Assembly (NCBI RefSeq): GCF_900113655.1 | Contig: NZ_FOQF01000018.1 | Coordinates: 1-64,000 of the forward strand | Source: Pseudobutyrivibrio sp. OR37 | GTDB lineage: Bacteria; Bacillota; Clostridia; Lachnospirales; Lachnospiraceae | Direction of reading: 5' to 3' | DNA length: 64,000 nucleotides | Shown: one piece after another, positions 41,615 to 51,963 of the stretch | Layout: each line of letters starts with the position of its first letter | Position numbering within the stretch: position 1 is the stretch's first letter | Notes under the pieces: generated by a model | The model's input: the letters and a program-made list of their open reading frames with translations, nothing else | What the model was told of the DNA's origin: nothing | Database searches by the model: none | Program-made: the position numbers and the translations under genes

Positions 41615-43360
41615 ATGAAACTTCTACAGACAACTTATAATAATCTCTTTATTCAGACAGTATCTCATTGGGATATCAAAGGACACAATGCTTTATTTCA
41701 TGTATTTGTTCCGTTTAATATGCAAAATAATATAGATGAAACAGATAAGGTTAGAGAAATATTAGGCTATTTTTATCCAGATATTCCTGTAATCGGTTGC
41801 AGCGCCACAGGAGAAATTTACGATGGTACAATGTGCGATAGGGAAATCGTGGTTTCGGCAATGATTTTCGAGGATCCACGCTCTAGAGTTGAGGTTTTTC
41901 CTTACTACGCAGAAAAAGACTATACAAACATGGAGGACCTTTTAGCTATTGCTGAAAGCACTCCAGATTTAAAGGGTATAGAAATTCTTACAGCAGCACC
42001 ATATCAGCCATTGGAGGCAGCTGGTGAAATAATGGATAGACTTCCAGAGGATGTAGAGATATTTGGTGGTGTTGCAGTAGGCGACGAGTTCCAAAAGTCA
42101 TTTATCTTTGCAAATGACTGTGAATATAGCAGGGATAGTTCTGCCTGCGTAATGTATATTGGTCCAGAGCTACATATCCAGACAGACCGAATGCTAGGAT
42201 GGAAATCTATCGGTTATCCTCTTACAGTTACTCGTTCTGAAGGGGCAGTAGTATATGAAATTAACGGCATGCCAGCCTATGATGTATATAATCATTATCT
42301 ACATATTCATAAGGATAATAATTTCTTCTATGATGCTCTGCAGTTCCCATGGGAGGTTCAGGTAGACGATGATACTACATATATCCGCCATGCTAAATCA
42401 GTTAATCCGGATGGCTCTATTTTGATGTCTACTAATATTCCAGAAGGTTCAACTATCCGTATTACATTTGGTGATCCTAGACGAATGATGAACCATACCA
42501 AGCAATCAGGTTCAGAATTGCTTAAATTTTCACCTCAGGTGGTATATGTAATCAATTGCTTCGGACGAAAGCTGTTTTGGAATGATAATGATGATGCCGA
42601 AGTATCAGAAATCTCTAGAAAGCTAGAAACAACAGGCTTTAGCGCATTAGGAGAGCTATTACGATATAACGGAACCACACTTTTGAACAACCTTTCCATT
42701 GTTTGTGTGGCAATGAGAGAGGGACCAATCAAAAAGAAAATAGACGTTGAAAAGGAAATCAAAATCAACGAATCAAACATCCCTGTAACACATCGTCTTG
42801 CTATTTTTATTAATACTATTACAGATGAGTTAATGGAGAAGAATAAGCAGTTAAACGAAATGCTTTACAAGGCTTCCCATGATGCTTTGACAGACCTTTT
42901 AAATCGCGGAGCAATAGAGCGAGAAATCTATGATACCTGTGATGTGAATTCTCCAGCTCATAATGAGCATTGGCATTTGATAATGCTTGATATTGACGAT
43001 TTTAAAGCCTTGAACGACCAATACGGCCATAGTGAAGGTGATAATGCTCTTAAAGCTTTAGCGGATTATCTCAAAACAGAAATTGGCAAAAAGCCTGCTG
43101 TAGAGGTTGGCCGCTGGGGTGGTGAGGAGTTCATGATTATTCTTACTGACTACGATGACAATAAGGTCCTTGAGCTTGCAGAAAAGATCAGAAAAGACAT
43201 AAATAATATTCCAAGTCCATCTGGCAAGCTGTCGGTTAGTATAGGTGTTACAAATCATCATGAATTTGAAGCAGCTCTTCGCACTATCGATCGTGTTGAC
43301 GGTTTATTATATGATGCTAAGAATAATGGTAAAAACAAAATTTGTAGTGATTTAAACTAG
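41615..43360 (+). CDS. FIST sensor domain diguanylate cyclase
   Basis: A 581-residue cytoplasmic protein without membrane helices. Residues about 1-380 form FIST_N plus FIST_C domains (PVIGCSATGEIYDG at about 55-68, FGGVAVGDEF at about 150-159), proposed to sense small ligands such as amino acids. A helical linker (about 385-425) leads to a GGDEF domain with the active-site variant GGEEF at about 502 in GRWGGEEFMIIL. It is predicted to make cyclic di-GMP in response to a ligand. Single-gene transcript with its own promoter and terminator. Confidence 0.9.
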   Translation: MKLLQTTYNNLFIQTVSHWDIKGHNALFHVFVPFNMQNNIDETDKVREILGYFYPDIPVIGCSATGEIYDGTMCDREIVVSAMIFEDPRSRVEVFPYYAEKDYTNMEDLLAIAESTPDLKGIEILTAAPYQPLEAAGEIMDRLPEDVEIFGGVAVGDEFQKSFIFANDCEYSRDSSACVMYIGPELHIQTDRMLGWKSIGYPLTVTRSEGAVVYEINGMPAYDVYNHYLHIHKDNNFFYDALQFPWEVQVDDDTTYIRHAKSVNPDGSILMSTNIPEGSTIRITFGDPRRMMNHTKQSGSELLKFSPQVVYVINCFGRKLFWNDNDDAEVSEISRKLETTGFSALGELLRYNGTTLLNNLSIVCVAMREGPIKKKIDVEKEIKINESNIPVTHRLAIFINTITDELMEKNKQLNEMLYKASHDALTDLLNRGAIEREIYDTCDVNSPAHNEHWHLIMLDIDDFKALNDQYGHSEGDNALKALADYLKTEIGKKPAVEVGRWGGEEFMIILTDYDDNKVLELAEKIRKDINNIPSPSGKLSVSIGVTNHHEFEAALRTIDRVDGLLYDAKNNGKNKICSDLN

Positions 43361-43399
43361 GTGATTGTTACTATTCACATAATATCTTTTAATTAACAG

Positions 43400-43436
43400 G
43401 CCCTGAAGCATATGTTGACTTCAGGGCTATTTATTA
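43400..43436 (+). terminator. Terminator after the FIST-GGDEF gene
   Basis: A 9-bp perfect stem (43400-43408 with 43419-43427), loop 10 nt, with an interrupted T-rich tail. The loop and right arm also hold the -35 element of the his promoter. Confidence 0.7.
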
Positions 43437-43443
43437 GTATAAT
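43415..43443 (+). promoter_or_regulatory. Promoter of the his operon
   Basis: TTGACT (43415-43420), a 17-bp spacer and TATAAT (43438-43443). The -35 sits in the hairpin of the upstream terminator. Confidence 0.8.
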
Positions 43444-43444
43444 G

Positions 43445-43470
43445 ACTTTAGTTCTTTATCACACTAAAGT
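43445..43470 (+). promoter_or_regulatory. Dyad overlapping the his transcription start, candidate operator
   Basis: ACTTTAGT (43445-43452) and ACTAAAGT (43463-43470) are perfect inverted repeats, 10 bp apart, starting 2 bp after the -10. The expected start site (about 43450) falls inside the left arm, which favours protein binding over an RNA hairpin. No histidine-rich leader peptide or T-box is visible. Confidence 0.5.
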
Positions 43471-43494
43471 ATATTTTGTATATGAGGGGCTAAT

Positions 43495-44511
43495 ATGAAA
43501 AATCTTACATTACACACTCCAGAAGGAGTAAGGGACATTTATAACAGTGAACACGAAAACAGGTTAGATGTGCTTTACAATCTTAGAAAATGCTTTAAGG
43601 ATGCAGGCTATTCACCTATATCTACACCTACCTTTGAATATTTTGATACTTTTTCAAAAGAGGTGGGAAGCTGCAAATCTAACGAAATGTTTAAATTCTT
43701 TGACCGAGATGGTAACACTTTAGTGCTTAGACCTGATATTACACCATCTGTTGCAAGAGCAGCTGCCATGTATTTTTCAGATACTGATGATGCAGTAAAG
43801 CTTTCCTACGAAGGCAATGTTTTTATTAACTACCACAGTCTTCAGGGACGTCTTAAGGAAAGTACACAGGCAGGATGCGAATTTATAGGGGATAGCTCTG
43901 TGGATGCAGATGCAGAGATTCTTACTATTGTAGTAAATGCTCTTAAAAAGATAGGCTTAAAGGAATTTGAAATAGGAGTTGGACACATTGATGTAGTCAG
44001 AGGATTGATTGAGGCGGCAAATCTTTCAGATAAGGATGAGGAAAAGCTTATTAATCTTATATCTAACAAGAACTTTTACGGCGCCAAGGAACTTCTAGAG
44101 CAATCAGGAGTCAGCCATGGCCTTGTAGATTTATTTGATATTACTGGAAAGATAATGAATTCTCCAAAGGAATGGGCTCCTTATTTGGAAAAGGCTAAGA
44201 AATATAAAAAAGTATATGATGCACTTGAATATCTGACCAAGCTATACGAGCTATTAAATAAGAATAAGGTTATGGATTATATTTCCTTCGAGCTTGGCAT
44301 GATTTCAGAATATAAATATTACACAGGCATCATTTTCACTGGATATTCCTATGGTGTTGGTGAACCACTTGTTAAAGGTGGCAGATACGATACTCTTTTA
44401 AGTCACTTTGGTAAGGAAGCACCAGCTATCGGCTTTGCCATTATAGTAGACCAATTAATGCTTGCTTTAAAACGAAAAGAGAAATCTCCTAGGATTTCTG
44501 AAGAGGTGTGA
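43495..44511 (+). CDS. hisZ: ATP phosphoribosyltransferase regulatory subunit HisZ
   Basis: HisRS-like paralogue that activates short-form HisG. It has 338 residues and class II synthetase-like motifs: [12 protein letters not shown] (about 8-19), [15 protein letters not shown] (about 80-94), and [21 protein letters not shown] (about 297-317). It lacks the anticodon-binding domain of true HisRS. Paired with the short hisG next to it. Confidence 0.93.
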   Translation: MKNLTLHTPEGVRDIYNSEHENRLDVLYNLRKCFKDAGYSPISTPTFEYFDTFSKEVGSCKSNEMFKFFDRDGNTLVLRPDITPSVARAAAMYFSDTDDAVKLSYEGNVFINYHSLQGRLKESTQAGCEFIGDSSVDADAEILTIVVNALKKIGLKEFEIGVGHIDVVRGLIEAANLSDKDEEKLINLISNKNFYGAKELLEQSGVSHGLVDLFDITGKIMNSPKEWAPYLEKAKKYKKVYDALEYLTKLYELLNKNKVMDYISFELGMISEYKYYTGIIFTGYSYGVGEPLVKGGRYDTLLSHFGKEAPAIGFAIIVDQLMLALKRKEKSPRISEEV

Positions 44512-44513
44512 TT

Positions 44514-45170
44514 ATGGAAAATAGATATTTGACCTTTGCTCTTGGAAAAGGGCGATTAGCAAAAAAGACCCTTGAGCTTTTTGAAAGTATCGGAATCACA
44601 TGCGAGGAAATGAAGGATCCTGATACAAGAAAGCTTATTTTTACAAACGAAGAGCTTAAGCTAAAGTTCTTTTTGGCAAAAGGGCCCGATGTTCCTACTT
44701 ATGTTGAATACGGAGCAGCAGATATAGGTGTTGTTGGTGAGGATACCATATTAGAGGAAAATCGAAACATTTACGAGGTACTTGATTTAGGCTTTGGCAA
44801 ATGCAGGATGTGCGTTTGTGGCCCAGCTGAAGCTGCTGATTTACTTAAGCATCACGAGCTTATCAGAGTTGCCAGCAAATATCCTCGCATTGCAAAGGAT
44901 TATTTTTATAACACTAAAAATCAGACTGTAGAAATCATCAAGCTAAACGGCTCAATAGAGCTGGCACCAATCGTTGGATTGTCTGAAGTCATTGTAGATA
45001 TTGTTGAGACTGGTTCCACGCTTAGAGAAAATGGACTTGTAGTTTTAGAAGAGGTTTGTCCACTTTCTGCCAGAATGGTTGTAAACCAGGTGTCAATGAA
45101 AATGGAAAACGAAAGAATTACAGATTTAATCGAAAAGCTAAAGGGAGCATTAGAAAATGAGAAAGCTTAA
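44514..45170 (+). CDS. hisG: ATP phosphoribosyltransferase, short form
   Basis: Joins ATP and PRPP, the first step of histidine synthesis. The 218 residues lack the C-terminal regulatory domain, so activity needs HisZ. Motifs: [14 protein letters not shown] (about 6-19), [11 protein letters not shown] (about 71-81) and the PRPP loop [12 protein letters not shown]-like segment (about 163-174). ATG 44514 is favoured over GTG 44508, which overlaps the hisZ stop; AAGAGGTG is the ribosome site. Confidence 0.94.
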   Translation: MENRYLTFALGKGRLAKKTLELFESIGITCEEMKDPDTRKLIFTNEELKLKFFLAKGPDVPTYVEYGAADIGVVGEDTILEENRNIYEVLDLGFGKCRMCVCGPAEAADLLKHHELIRVASKYPRIAKDYFYNTKNQTVEIIKLNGSIELAPIVGLSEVIVDIVETGSTLRENGLVVLEEVCPLSARMVVNQVSMKMENERITDLIEKLKGALENEKA

Positions 45171-46449
45171 CCTCACAAAGGATACTATTGATAATATTTT
45201 GGAATCACTTCTTAAGAGAAGCCCTAGTCAATACACTGAATACGAAAATACTGTAAGTGAAATCGTAAATACGGTAAGAGAAAAAGGCGATGAGGCAGTC
45301 TTTTCATATACGAAGAAATTTGACGGAGCCGATATTAACGCTTCTAATATCGTAGTTACAAAAGAAGAGCTTGAGGAAGCTTACAATGAAGTTCCAGATG
45401 AACTAATAGAGGTAATCAGAAAAGCTCTTGTAAATATTGAAAGCTTTCATGCAAAACAAAAGCAAAATAGCTGGTTTACATCTGAAGAAGGAATCATTCT
45501 TGGACAAAAAGTAACACCACTTGCAAAGGTAGGCGTATATGTACCTGGTGGCAAGGCTGTATATCCATCCTCAGTATTAATGAATGTAATGCCCGCAAAG
45601 GTTGCAGGTGTACCTAACATTTATATGACCACCCCATGCGACAAAAACGGTAAGGTAAATCCTAGCACACTTGTGGCAGCACATGAAGCTGGAGTAGATG
45701 TTATCTATAAATGTGGTGGCGCTCAGGCTATTGCAGCTCTTGCTTTCGGAACAGAATCTATTGAAAAGGTAGATAAGATAGTAGGACCTGGAAATATATT
45801 TGTAGCCTTGGCTAAAAAGGCTGTATTTGGATATGTATCTATCGATTCCATAGCCGGCCCTTCAGAGATTTTAGTTCTTGCTGATGAAACTGCCAATCCT
45901 ACATACGTAGCGGCAGATTTATTATCCCAGGCTGAGCATGATGAGTTGGCATCAGCAATACTTGTTACTACTTCTAAAAAGCTTGCAGATGAAGTGGAAA
46001 GTGAGATAGAGCGCTTTGTAAAGATTTTATCTAGAAAAGATATTATTCAAAAATCATTGGATAATTTCGGATATCTACTTATTGCAGAAAACAAAAAGGA
46101 TGCTATTGCTTGTGTTAATGCAATCGCCTCTGAGCATTTGGAAATCGTAACCGCTAATCCTTTTGAGGATATGACTTATGTAAAAAATGCTGGAGCAATA
46201 TTCCTAGGTCAGTATTCCTCTGAACCTTTAGGTGATTATTTTGCAGGTCCAAATCATGTGCTTCCTACAAATGGAACCGCTAGATTTTTCTCTGCTCTTT
46301 CAGTAGATGATTTTATTAAAAAATCCAGCATTATTTCTTATTCTAGGGAAGCACTTGAAAAGGTTTATCCTGATGTTGTTAAATTTGCAAATAACGAGCA
46401 GCTTACAGCTCATGCAAATTCTATCAAAGTAAGATTTGAGGATGTATAA
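45157..46449 (+). CDS. hisD: Histidinol dehydrogenase
   Basis: Two-step NAD-dependent oxidation of histidinol to histidine. It has 430 residues: [19 protein letters not shown] (about 126-144), the signature region [19 protein letters not shown] (about 229-247), [11 protein letters not shown] (about 260-270), and SEHLEIV (about 325). It overlaps hisG by 14 nt. Confidence 0.96.
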   Translation: MRKLNLTKDTIDNILESLLKRSPSQYTEYENTVSEIVNTVREKGDEAVFSYTKKFDGADINASNIVVTKEELEEAYNEVPDELIEVIRKALVNIESFHAKQKQNSWFTSEEGIILGQKVTPLAKVGVYVPGGKAVYPSSVLMNVMPAKVAGVPNIYMTTPCDKNGKVNPSTLVAAHEAGVDVIYKCGGAQAIAALAFGTESIEKVDKIVGPGNIFVALAKKAVFGYVSIDSIAGPSEILVLADETANPTYVAADLLSQAEHDELASAILVTTSKKLADEVESEIERFVKILSRKDIIQKSLDNFGYLLIAENKKDAIACVNAIASEHLEIVTANPFEDMTYVKNAGAIFLGQYSSEPLGDYFAGPNHVLPTNGTARFFSALSVDDFIKKSSIISYSREALEKVYPDVVKFANNEQLTAHANSIKVRFEDV

Positions 46450-46498
46450 TCATCAATATCTTCGAACCGTGTGTAATTTAACTCATATTTTCTCACAA

Positions 46499-46527
46499 TT
46501 GCTTTGCTCGTGTAATAATGATAATAT
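46499..46527 (+). promoter_or_regulatory. Likely promoter of the surface protein gene
   Basis: TTGCTT (46499-46504), a 17-bp spacer and TAATAT (46522-46527); GATAAT at 46520-46525 is an alternative -10. It lies in the 129-bp gap after hisD. Confidence 0.5.
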
Positions 46528-46578
46528 ATCCTAGTGATTTTATTGCACAATTATTTATTTACTCGAGGAGGATATATT

Positions 46579-49500
46579 ATGAAAAAGTATATAAAGACTG
46601 TGGCACTTTCTTTTTTATGTGCCATCTTGGCTTTTAATATACTATTTAGCGATATTGCTTATGCAGCTGAAGCTTTATCACAAGAAAATACGACTTCTGA
46701 AGAACATATTATTTCAGAAGAGTCATCTGTTGATTACCAAAAGGATGCAACAGAACCACAAGAAGATAATAAGGAAGAAAATAAATCACAAGAGGAAAAT
46801 ACCGAGTTGATTTCAGAAGAAAATAATTCTTCAGAAGAAATAGAACCATCGGAAGATCTTCTTACTGATGATGAAGAAAATCTTATAACAGAGGAAGAAG
46901 ATGAGCAGGATTTATTAAATGAGCTTCCTACAAGTGGTAAAGCTGGTGATAATATTACATGGACTTATACAAAAGTAAAGGTTCCTAATCAATATCCAGA
47001 ATATGATTATGTATTAACATTAAGTGGCTATGGACCAATGTATGATTATAGTGAGCGTTTAAGTGTTCCTTGGTTAAAAATTTGTGAGAAAGAACATAAA
47101 TATATTGATAAAATTATTTTTGATAAACGTATAACTCACATTGGAGCGAATGCTTTTTCTTATACTACTATTGCTAATTATTCTTTGCCAGAAAACCTTG
47201 AGAGTATCGGAAATAATGCGTTTAATTCTGGTAGTGTTGGTAACACAAATAACAAATGCTCGTTAGTTTTACCTTCAAAACTTAAGTTAATTGATGAGGA
47301 AGCCTTTTTAGATTTTCAGAATGTAGATGAATTTCATTTTACTGGAGATATTCCAGAAGTACGAAAAGATGCTTTCAAGTATGTTGCTGCTGTGGTTTAC
47401 TATCCTGGCAATAATAAAACTTATACGAAAGCTGCGATGGATAAGGTTTCATCATGTTTTGAAGCAGTTAAATGGATACCAGAAAATGGTGATATCACTT
47501 CTGGTAAAGCAGGTGAAAATATCAATTGGACCTATGATTCATCTAAAAGACTGCTTACATTTACTGGAAGCGGTGCTATGTATAATTATTCTGCAACTAA
47601 TCTTCCAGAATGGTATCCTTATTTAAAACAAGATTGGGGTGCTTCTTTAGTATTTAGTCAGGGAATTACTAGCATTGGCGATTATGCCTTCTATTATGCT
47701 GATAGCATTCACGGAATATATAAAAATAATAAATATGAATCATTGATAATTCCTGAATCTGTAAAACGAATTGGAAAACATGCATTTGATCAATCCAGTC
47801 TAGGAGAAGTTACATTCCCTAAAACTATGGATATTATCGATGAATATGCCTTTAATAGAACAGGGGCTGAAACAAATACATTACCTAGTGGCATAAAAGA
47901 ATTAGGAAGTTATTCTTTATATGCTACCGATATTAGTTCTATTTTAGATGTTTCAAAACTAAAAAAAATCGGTGAAAATGCACTTTGTAAAAATGTTGCA
48001 TATAAATCAAATTATAAATTAGATTTTAATTTTCCGGCTTTAGAAACAGTAGGTCGTTGTGCTTTTTCAGGTGCAGAAAATATACGTAAAGATAAAAAAA
48101 TCATTTTAAATGATAATGTAAAATCTTTGGGCGAGTTTGCTTTTTCTAATGTTAAAAATGTTGAAGGTGAATTTGTTGTTCCAAAATCAATAACATCTTT
48201 CAACTTTGATAGCATATATAATTTGGCTCTTTCATCTGTTGTATTACATGAAAACATAAAGGAAATAGATTTTTACAATAGTGGTTATTTAAAGAATCTT
48301 GTGTCTATTAAATTTAATGGTGACCTTCCAAACGGTGCAGAAGATATTTATTATAATATAAATCCTATAAAGGTGTATTATCCTGCTAAATATGATAATT
48401 GGGACAAGTTCTTAAAAAGAAGTCATAGCACACCACATGGTGATGAAAAAACTAAAGCAGAATTTATTCCTACGGGAGCGAACCCTAAACCAGCTAATAG
48501 TCATAAAGTTACGTTTATTACAAACTATGAATCAAAGGGTATAAATATCCCTTCTCAATATGTTCAGGATGGCCAATGCGCAAAAGAACCTGATAAAAGT
48601 AAATTAAAAATAGCTAATTGGTCTTTTGTAGGTTGGGTTGATGAAAATAAAAATCATTATTTATTTAATACACCTGTTAAATCTGACATTACACTTTATG
48701 CTGAGTATACATATGGATATTCTGTAAAATTCCATCCTAATTTATCAAGTTATGAGGAAGATCACTTTTCAGAGTTGATAAGCTATGGTATAGGAAATGA
48801 TACATCCCAATATTCAAAAGGCTATGTAAGTAGTTCATCAGGACTTATAACTGTATACGCAGGTATTAATTATAATTTGTGTCGTAAAGGATATGATTTT
48901 TTAGGCTGGTATTATGATGAAGCCTTAACAAAACCTGTCAAAACTGGTGATAAACTATCTGATTCATGTGATTTTTACGCAAAATGGTCTGCACCTAAGA
49001 ATATAACGATTACTTATAAGCTCGACAACGGAAAGGCTGATGTGATTCAAACAGTAAAAGCTGGCACATGTACAAAACAACCTGCAGCACCTAAAAAGCA
49101 AAAAGTTTATTTTGCACGATGGGGGTTATTAGATAAAGATAGTAATATAAGTAATCAAGATTTTGATTTTGAAAATACACCTATTTTTGAAGATACGACT
49201 TTTAAAGCAATTTATAAAGATGATAAATTAAAGGTCACATATAAATACAACAATGATGTAGATGAAGATAAGACAATCGATGCAACTTTTAGTACTAAGC
49301 TAAAGCCTGAACCTGCTCCTAAAAGGGAAGGTTATAGATTTATTGGTTGGAAAGCACAGGACTCAACTACACTTTTTGATTTCACAACTAATATTGACCG
49401 TAAATATAATGAACTTATTCTTGAAGCAGTTTGGGAAAAGATATATGAATCTGATATTACATTAACTAACGGGATTCCAGATAAAACTTATACAGGAAAG

Positions 49501-51336
49501 CCTATTGTTATCAATAATATTTCCTTAAGTGATAATGGTCAAAGGATTCCAAGAGAGTACTATAAAGTGAGCTATGCAAATAACACAAATGTTGGTAAAG
49601 CTAAGATTATCGTTAATTTCAAAGCTCCTTACAGTGGAACTAAGGTATTTTACTTTAATATTGTACCAAAGGACATTAGTGACACAAATATAAGTCTTAA
49701 TAACAATAGAATAGAAGTTTCCCGTAACAATAAAGTTCAAAAAGCTAAAAATAAGCTAATATTCAACGGTAAAACACTTACTGAAAACAAAGATTATACC
49801 TTAATATTCCCTGGAACAAATCCAAAGGAAGCGGATTATAACTCTGAAGCTTTTAAGGCTAATGGAACATATACTGTTACCATAAAGGGTAAAGGTAATT
49901 TTACTGGAACAAGAAATTATACTGTAGTAATCAATGATTATTTTTCTGTCAACAATCTAACTGTTACTGGAGTACAGTCAACAGTAAACTATAAAAAAAT
50001 TCAACAGAATATTGTTGTTAAATATGGTCAAAAGGTTCTTTATGATAGAAGGAATTACACTGGAAATGAACTTGTAAGTGTATATTATACGTATGCAAAT
50101 TCATCAAGAACTAAGATGTATGTCCATATTTTACCAAATAAAAAAAGTACTCAGAAGTTTGTTGATAATAAAGGCGTAGAGAGAATTCTTATTGGACAGA
50201 AAAATATTCCATTCAATGTAAAAGGTTCTAATAATCTTTCGCAATGTTATGTTGAAGTGGTGAATCTAGACAAACTATCTTTTGATGGAAGATATAGATA
50301 TGATGATTTGATAAATAATCACGTCAATGTTTATACAGATAAAACAAAGACGAAAAAGCTTGAAAACTATGAAGATTACATAATTACTAATTCGGGTAGT
50401 ATTAAAAATCCTAAAAATGTTAAGCTTGAGATTATAGGATTAGATAAATATATTGGTAGTAAAGCGGTTAGATACATAAATTTACCAGCGCAAGATATTT
50501 CTAAGATTGATAATCTTGAATTTAAGTTATATGATCGCAGTTTCTATGTAGAGCCAAAAAACAATATATATACATTCCCTTATTGTAAAAATGGTGTTAA
50601 GCCTGAAATTAGAATTAAATTTTTGGAATCCAATGTTTCAGGACAAAATGATTATGTACGCTTTTTCTATCTAGAGAAGGATGTTGACTATGTTGTTAAA
50701 TATTATGATTTTAACAAGATTGGTAAAGCTAGAGTTGAAATTACTGGAAAAGGAATCTATTCAGGAGTAAAGATAATTGAATACGATATTGTAAAAGCAT
50801 CTTTCAATTCCACTGAAAATATTAATAAATCACTCTTTGCATCAACGGATTATTCTATTCCCTGGAGAAATGTTCCAGGAAATTATAAAATACCTGTAAC
50901 AGTAAAGGACAGTAGTGGCTCAAATCTTATATCTGGTAAGGATTACAAAGTAGAATATTATTACAATGGTAAAAAGCTTGGGGCAAAGGATAAAGTTAAT
51001 CCCAATTCACTAATAGAGGTAAAACTTGAAGCCATTGGTGGTGGTTACATAGGCAAAGAAACTCATCAGGCTTACGTAGTAGCTAAAAGTTTATCTCAAG
51101 CGAAGATAACTAAAAGAGCAAAGCTATATTATCAGTCAAGCACAAGCACTACTGTTAAGAGCACTGATTTTTCACTTAAGTATGGTAACATCACTCTTGT
51201 AAATAATAAGGATTACTATTTTTCTTATAACATTAATTCTTCTAAAAATATTGCTACTGTAACAATATATGGAAGAGGGGATTACGCAGGTAAAAAAACT
51301 ATCACTTTTAATGTTGTGCCAACAAAGGTAAAATAA
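46579..51336 (+). CDS. Giant secreted surface protein with LRR and InlB-type repeats
   Basis: A 1585-residue exported protein. The signal peptide is 1-29 (AYA before AEAL), followed by a Glu/Asp-rich linker (about 33-115). Two SGKAG(D/E)NI modules (about 118 and 308) are each followed by BspA-type leucine-rich repeats containing IGxxAF cores, to about 560. About 640-955 holds four Listeria-Bacteroides (InlB B-type) repeats ending in xxGWxx and YAxW-like strands. The rest, about 957-1585, is a series of Ig-like modules with YTGKPI and KDYxVxY motifs. There is no LPxTG anchor, SLH domain or C-terminal helix, so retention is unexplained. Adhesion or matrix binding is inferred. ATG 46579 follows GAGGAGG. 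The gene splits the his operon. Confidence 0.85.
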   Translation: MKKYIKTVALSFLCAILAFNILFSDIAYAAEALSQENTTSEEHIISEESSVDYQKDATEPQEDNKEENKSQEENTELISEENNSSEEIEPSEDLLTDDEENLITEEEDEQDLLNELPTSGKAGDNITWTYTKVKVPNQYPEYDYVLTLSGYGPMYDYSERLSVPWLKICEKEHKYIDKIIFDKRITHIGANAFSYTTIANYSLPENLESIGNNAFNSGSVGNTNNKCSLVLPSKLKLIDEEAFLDFQNVDEFHFTGDIPEVRKDAFKYVAAVVYYPGNNKTYTKAAMDKVSSCFEAVKWIPENGDITSGKAGENINWTYDSSKRLLTFTGSGAMYNYSATNLPEWYPYLKQDWGASLVFSQGITSIGDYAFYYADSIHGIYKNNKYESLIIPESVKRIGKHAFDQSSLGEVTFPKTMDIIDEYAFNRTGAETNTLPSGIKELGSYSLYATDISSILDVSKLKKIGENALCKNVAYKSNYKLDFNFPALETVGRCAFSGAENIRKDKKIILNDNVKSLGEFAFSNVKNVEGEFVVPKSITSFNFDSIYNLALSSVVLHENIKEIDFYNSGYLKNLVSIKFNGDLPNGAEDIYYNINPIKVYYPAKYDNWDKFLKRSHSTPHGDEKTKAEFIPTGANPKPANSHKVTFITNYESKGINIPSQYVQDGQCAKEPDKSKLKIANWSFVGWVDENKNHYLFNTPVKSDITLYAEYTYGYSVKFHPNLSSYEEDHFSELISYGIGNDTSQYSKGYVSSSSGLITVYAGINYNLCRKGYDFLGWYYDEALTKPVKTGDKLSDSCDFYAKWSAPKNITITYKLDNGKADVIQTVKAGTCTKQPAAPKKQKVYFARWGLLDKDSNISNQDFDFENTPIFEDTTFKAIYKDDKLKVTYKYNNDVDEDKTIDATFSTKLKPEPAPKREGYRFIGWKAQDSTTLFDFTTNIDRKYNELILEAVWEKIYESDITLTNGIPDKTYTGKPIVINNISLSDNGQRIPREYYKVSYANNTNVGKAKIIVNFKAPYSGTKVFYFNIVPKDISDTNISLNNNRIEVSRNNKVQKAKNKLIFNGKTLTENKDYTLIFPGTNPKEADYNSEAFKANGTYTVTIKGKGNFTGTRNYTVVINDYFSVNNLTVTGVQSTVNYKKIQQNIVVKYGQKVLYDRRNYTGNELVSVYYTYANSSRTKMYVHILPNKKSTQKFVDNKGVERILIGQKNIPFNVKGSNNLSQCYVEVVNLDKLSFDGRYRYDDLINNHVNVYTDKTKTKKLENYEDYIITNSGSIKNPKNVKLEIIGLDKYIGSKAVRYINLPAQDISKIDNLEFKLYDRSFYVEPKNNIYTFPYCKNGVKPEIRIKFLESNVSGQNDYVRFFYLEKDVDYVVKYYDFNKIGKARVEITGKGIYSGVKIIEYDIVKASFNSTENINKSLFASTDYSIPWRNVPGNYKIPVTVKDSSGSNLISGKDYKVEYYYNGKKLGAKDKVNPNSLIEVKLEAIGGGYIGKETHQAYVVAKSLSQAKITKRAKLYYQSSTSTTVKSTDFSLKYGNITLVNNKDYYFSYNINSSKNIATVTIYGRGDYAGKKTITFNVVPTKVK

Positions 51337-51351
51337 AAAAGGGGGTAATTT

Positions 51352-51945
51352 ATGTTTGAAGAAAGAAAAGCTAAAGTCTCTAGAAAAACAAAAGAAACTG
51401 ATATCACAATAGACTTTTCATTGGATGGAACAGGAAATTGCCAGGTCAATTCTGGTATTGGCTTTTTCGACCACATGATAGATGCCTTTACACGGCATGG
51501 TTTATTTGATTTATCAGCTTCTATCAAAGGAGATTTGCAGGTAGATTGTCATCATACAATCGAGGATACCGGAATAGTTCTTGGAAATGCCATAAAAAAG
51601 GCTTGTGGAAGCAAGCAAGGCATGAAGCGCTACGGGAGCTGCATTCTACCTATGGATGAGACTTTAGTAATGGTTGCCATTGATTTATCAGGCAGGCCAT
51701 ATCTTTCTTTTGAAGCAGATTTTCCTACCGAAAAAATCGGTTATATGGATACCGAAATGGTAAAGGAATTCTTTTATGCAATATCTTATTCCTCAGCTAT
51801 GAATTTACATATTAAGGTAATTACACCTGGAAATTCGCATCATATGTGTGAGGCAATCTTTAAAGCTTTCGCAAAAGCCTTAGATGAGGCAACATTGATT
51901 GACCCACGCATAAAAGATGCCATGACAACAAAGGGTACAATCTAG
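51352..51945 (+). CDS. hisB: Imidazoleglycerol-phosphate dehydratase
   Basis: Sixth step of histidine synthesis. The 197-residue stand-alone dehydratase lacks the phosphatase domain of the E. coli fusion. Metal-binding motifs DHMIDAFTRHG (about 40-50), DCHHTIEDTG (about 64-73) and the C-terminal HHMCEAIFKAFAKAL (about 163-177) are present. It starts 15 nt after the surface protein gene with no terminator between, so it should be on the same transcript. Confidence 0.96.
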   Translation: MFEERKAKVSRKTKETDITIDFSLDGTGNCQVNSGIGFFDHMIDAFTRHGLFDLSASIKGDLQVDCHHTIEDTGIVLGNAIKKACGSKQGMKRYGSCILPMDETLVMVAIDLSGRPYLSFEADFPTEKIGYMDTEMVKEFFYAISYSSAMNLHIKVITPGNSHHMCEAIFKAFAKALDEATLIDPRIKDAMTTKGTI

Positions 51946-51963
51946 ATATTAAGGAGCGCAATT

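Noticed and set aside
43441-43494. his leader as T-box riboswitch or histidine-rich attenuator
   Set aside because: The leader is under 50 nt, has no T-box sequence, no run of His codons and no terminator.
46579-51336. Surface protein gene as a recent horizontally acquired island
   Set aside because: It is somewhat more A+T-rich than its neighbours, but there is no mobile gene, repeat or tRNA at the borders, and repeat-rich surface genes often differ in composition.
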